Origin: Carya illinoinensis
Taxonomy: Eukaryota; Streptophyta; Magnoliopsida; Fagales; Juglandaceae
Length of the DNA: 64,000 nucleotides
Direction of reading: 5' to 3'
Assembly (NCBI RefSeq): GCF_018687715.1
Contig: NC_056767.1
Location: forward strand, 3,224,001 to 3,288,000
Below are positions 62,064 to 64,000 of this stretch, one piece after another. Numbering within the stretch: the first letter of the stretch is position 1; each line of letters opens with the position of its first letter. A program made the position numbers and the translations under genes. A model generated the notes under the pieces. It made no database searches, was not told the DNA's origin, and was given only the letters and a program-made list of their open reading frames with translations.

Positions 62064-63660
62064 GATCGACTGTTGTAATTAAAGGTTCTGGTGTACAAGT
62101 TTCTGTAACTTTTTTTTTCTTCTTCGTGGTTTTCCTGGTTGCTGCTTTCGAGTACCAACATTTTGAGAAATTCACTGCGCCAGTAGGTTTAGATCCATAT
62201 ACTTTGTGGATAAGATATCTTGTTTTTATTGGACGAGTGAGTTTGTGGTTAAGCTACAAAGGAACAAGGAAAATTGTCTCCCATCAAATGGACTGCTGTT
62301 TGTCTCGATAATCTCCACCGTTGATTTCTGTACAACGCAGATAGACGTGAATTTGACAACTGTTGGCACGCTAACTTTGCTTATAGCAATCCCTTGAATC
62401 TGAGGCCTATGAGCATCACCTAATAGACAGCAGCTGTGCGTTCTAACCATGAATGGTTTATCTCCGTCAATGACCTTGCAGCCTGATGCCATTTGCCTAG
62501 TCCTCTCTCATCAAGGATGTCCGAAAATCGATTTTCCATTCTCATCATCAAGTGCGTTGCATTTTTTAAGGGTCTACAATTTGGCTCTATATTTTCACAT
62601 AGAAAAATTCTATACACCATACCATCATCCCACTATATAAGATGTGACACATTTATCACCATTGGATGATCTTTTATTGAATAGATAAATATACATCATA
62701 CATAATGAGATGAAAGTGTGATGGTGGTATGGTACATAGCATTACTCGTTAGGCTCGATGCTTTGAGTTGAGCTCTAAACAAAAGTATTAAAGGTGTGAG
62801 CTAAATTAGTCTTGGCTATATCATACACATGGCTATGACAAATCATGGATGAATCCAATTTCTCATTACAATAATAACAAACGAACATTGAAATGGGGCG
62901 TCATAATTTATAACGCTCAATTCCATCTGGTATTAAAATTCTTGTGTAGCTTCTGTAAACATATAGAATCAAAGCAGAAGCCCCAGCAGCACACAAAATT
63001 GTTCTGCGTTAGTAGAAAACAGTCGACAAACTAGTCAGTCAACTAATCAAACTAATACTTTCTTGTAAAATGTTCTTTCTTCATCTTGGATTTTATCATC
63101 TCTAATCACACAATATCATCATTTGAAGTATTTTAAGTGGCATTCCACTTGAATTAAATGATTCATATAAGAAGCCAACCACTTAAAATGCATCGTATCA
63201 ACTGGTGTAACTAGAGATGACAAATTCACAATGAAGAATAAAAGCATTGGGCACAATTAAATCAATTCTATCTTCAGTCTTGTGCATCATCATGCAGATA
63301 AAAGAGAAATTGTAAAGAAAAAGCAAGGAAAACATAACACGAATGAAGACGCCAAAGAATCGATCATGTTGTATCTTATTTCATTGATCTTAAAAATGCA
63401 TAAGCCGTCCATGTTTCTATGAGAAAATGATACATCAACAAGAATGACTACCTCCTTGAGGCGTGGACTTGATAGTTCAATATTCAGTACTGGAATGGAA
63501 GTAGCTCTTTTGCCTGGGTATTGTTATACAACTTGACTAAGAGGACTAGAATTCTGAAATTGAATAAAATTTTCATTAGATATAAACACGGAAACAAAAG
63601 AATTGAGACTGGAAAGTATAGAAGAAGAAATCCAGTAGCTCTTCCAAGTTTCTCCTATAA
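62064..63660. other. Gene-free interval upstream of NdhM
   Basis: Contains the NdhM promoter region and a MITE (62604-62748). Otherwise only short overlapping open frames. Confidence 0.5.
62604..62748. mobile_element. Short MITE with ~25-bp inverted ends
   Basis: TTCTATACACCATACCATCATC on the left pairs with GATGGTGGTATGGTACATAG on the right, with a few mismatches, about 145 bp in all. The interior has ACATTTATCACCATTGGATG. No clear target duplication. Confidence 0.65.
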
Positions 63661-63661
63661 A

Positions 63662-64000
63662 TCAATTGTGATTTTGGTGCTGGGAATGCTGATAAAAATT
63701 ATTGCCAGCTTTTTCTACTCTAGAGCTTAATTCCTCTGATAAATATGAACTTGTAGCCTCATTTGCTAGTTTTCCTATACCTATGCTGCTGGAGACACCT
63801 CTTGAGTTGTCTCCCATGAGTCCCCACGCATTCCTTTTCCTAAGCCATGGGGGGCCCACTTTTGTAGCATTCCATTTCTCCTGCTTGAAATACCTCCTTC
63901 CCAAGTCATATGAGGATTCCCTTGCTCGCTTAAATGGCTGGTTGCTATTTGCACATGGACCGTCCAAGTATTTAGGGGTTTCATCCATGTGACAAGGGTC
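63662..64000 (-). CDS. Partial unknown protein, C-terminal exon at the window edge
   Basis: The minus-strand frame is open from the window edge to a stop at 63662-63664. An ATG lies at 63988, but the frame also continues past it to 64000, so the true start is probably outside. The ~110 residues are basic and Ser/Asn-rich (ATKVGPPWLRKRNAWG in the middle, HQHSQHQNHN-like end). I do not recognise a domain. Opposite-strand and shifted frames are also open here, so coding status is uncertain. Confidence 0.35.
   Translation of the reverse strand, partial: DPCHMDETPKYLDGPCANSNQPFKRARESSYDLGRRYFKQEKWNATKVGPPWLRKRNAWGLMGDNSRGVSSSIGIGKLANEATSSYLSEELSSRVEKAGNNFYQHSQHQNHN

Overview
This is a stretch of plant nuclear DNA: AT-rich, with spliced genes, chloroplast-targeted and Golgi-type proteins, and many nested retrotransposons, MULEs, MITEs, SINEs and LINEs. 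The gene families are those of a woody eudicot. The repeat families, especially AT-rich MITEs with GAGATGAG-type ends, made me think of Fagales (walnut/hickory relatives), but that is an impression and was not tested.

Left part (1-31.9 kb) is accessory and decayed. Two tandem type III polyketide synthase (chalcone/stilbene synthase-like) pseudogenes lie at 2.1-14.3 kb. The first is split in exon 2 by a complete but dead Ty3/gypsy chromovirus (3073-12051) with ~2-kb LTRs and a short target duplication. This element has a 94-bp GT-AG segment exactly between its gag zinc knuckle and protease, and removing it keeps the frame. Next comes a 5.6-kb Mutator-like element (15788-21429) with ~148-bp terminal inverted repeats and a perfect 9-bp target duplication, nested in an older MITE-like repeat. 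It carries a broken FAR1-type transposase gene and, convergent to it, a broken gene for a GRF zinc-finger protein with a C-terminal membrane segment. From 22.9 to 25.7 kb there is a PHD-finger (EHD3-like) pseudogene on the minus strand with an old Ty3/gypsy remnant between its pieces. A 340-bp tandem duplication, a G26 run and gene-poor AT-rich DNA follow.

Right part (32-64 kb) holds four intact-looking genes that can be spliced in silico without a frame break: a BTB/POZ protein (two exons, plus strand), a PMT10/11/12-type putative methyltransferase (nine exons, minus), UDP-sugar pyrophosphorylase (17 exons over 14.6 kb, minus) and NdhM of the chloroplast NDH complex (two exons, minus). A partial unknown coding exon runs off the right edge. 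The introns of the pyrophosphorylase gene have collected an L1 LINE with a 19-bp target duplication and a T18G53 homopolymer, a second L1 remnant, an RTE-like remnant, a SINE, a MITE and a perfect 180-bp tandem duplication. A second SINE lies just 3' of that gene.

The intact genes are unrelated housekeeping functions (cell-wall and sugar-nucleotide metabolism, photosynthetic electron flow, protein interaction). They do not form a pathway cluster. The most unusual structures are the two-gene MULE and the intron-like segment at the gag/protease junction.
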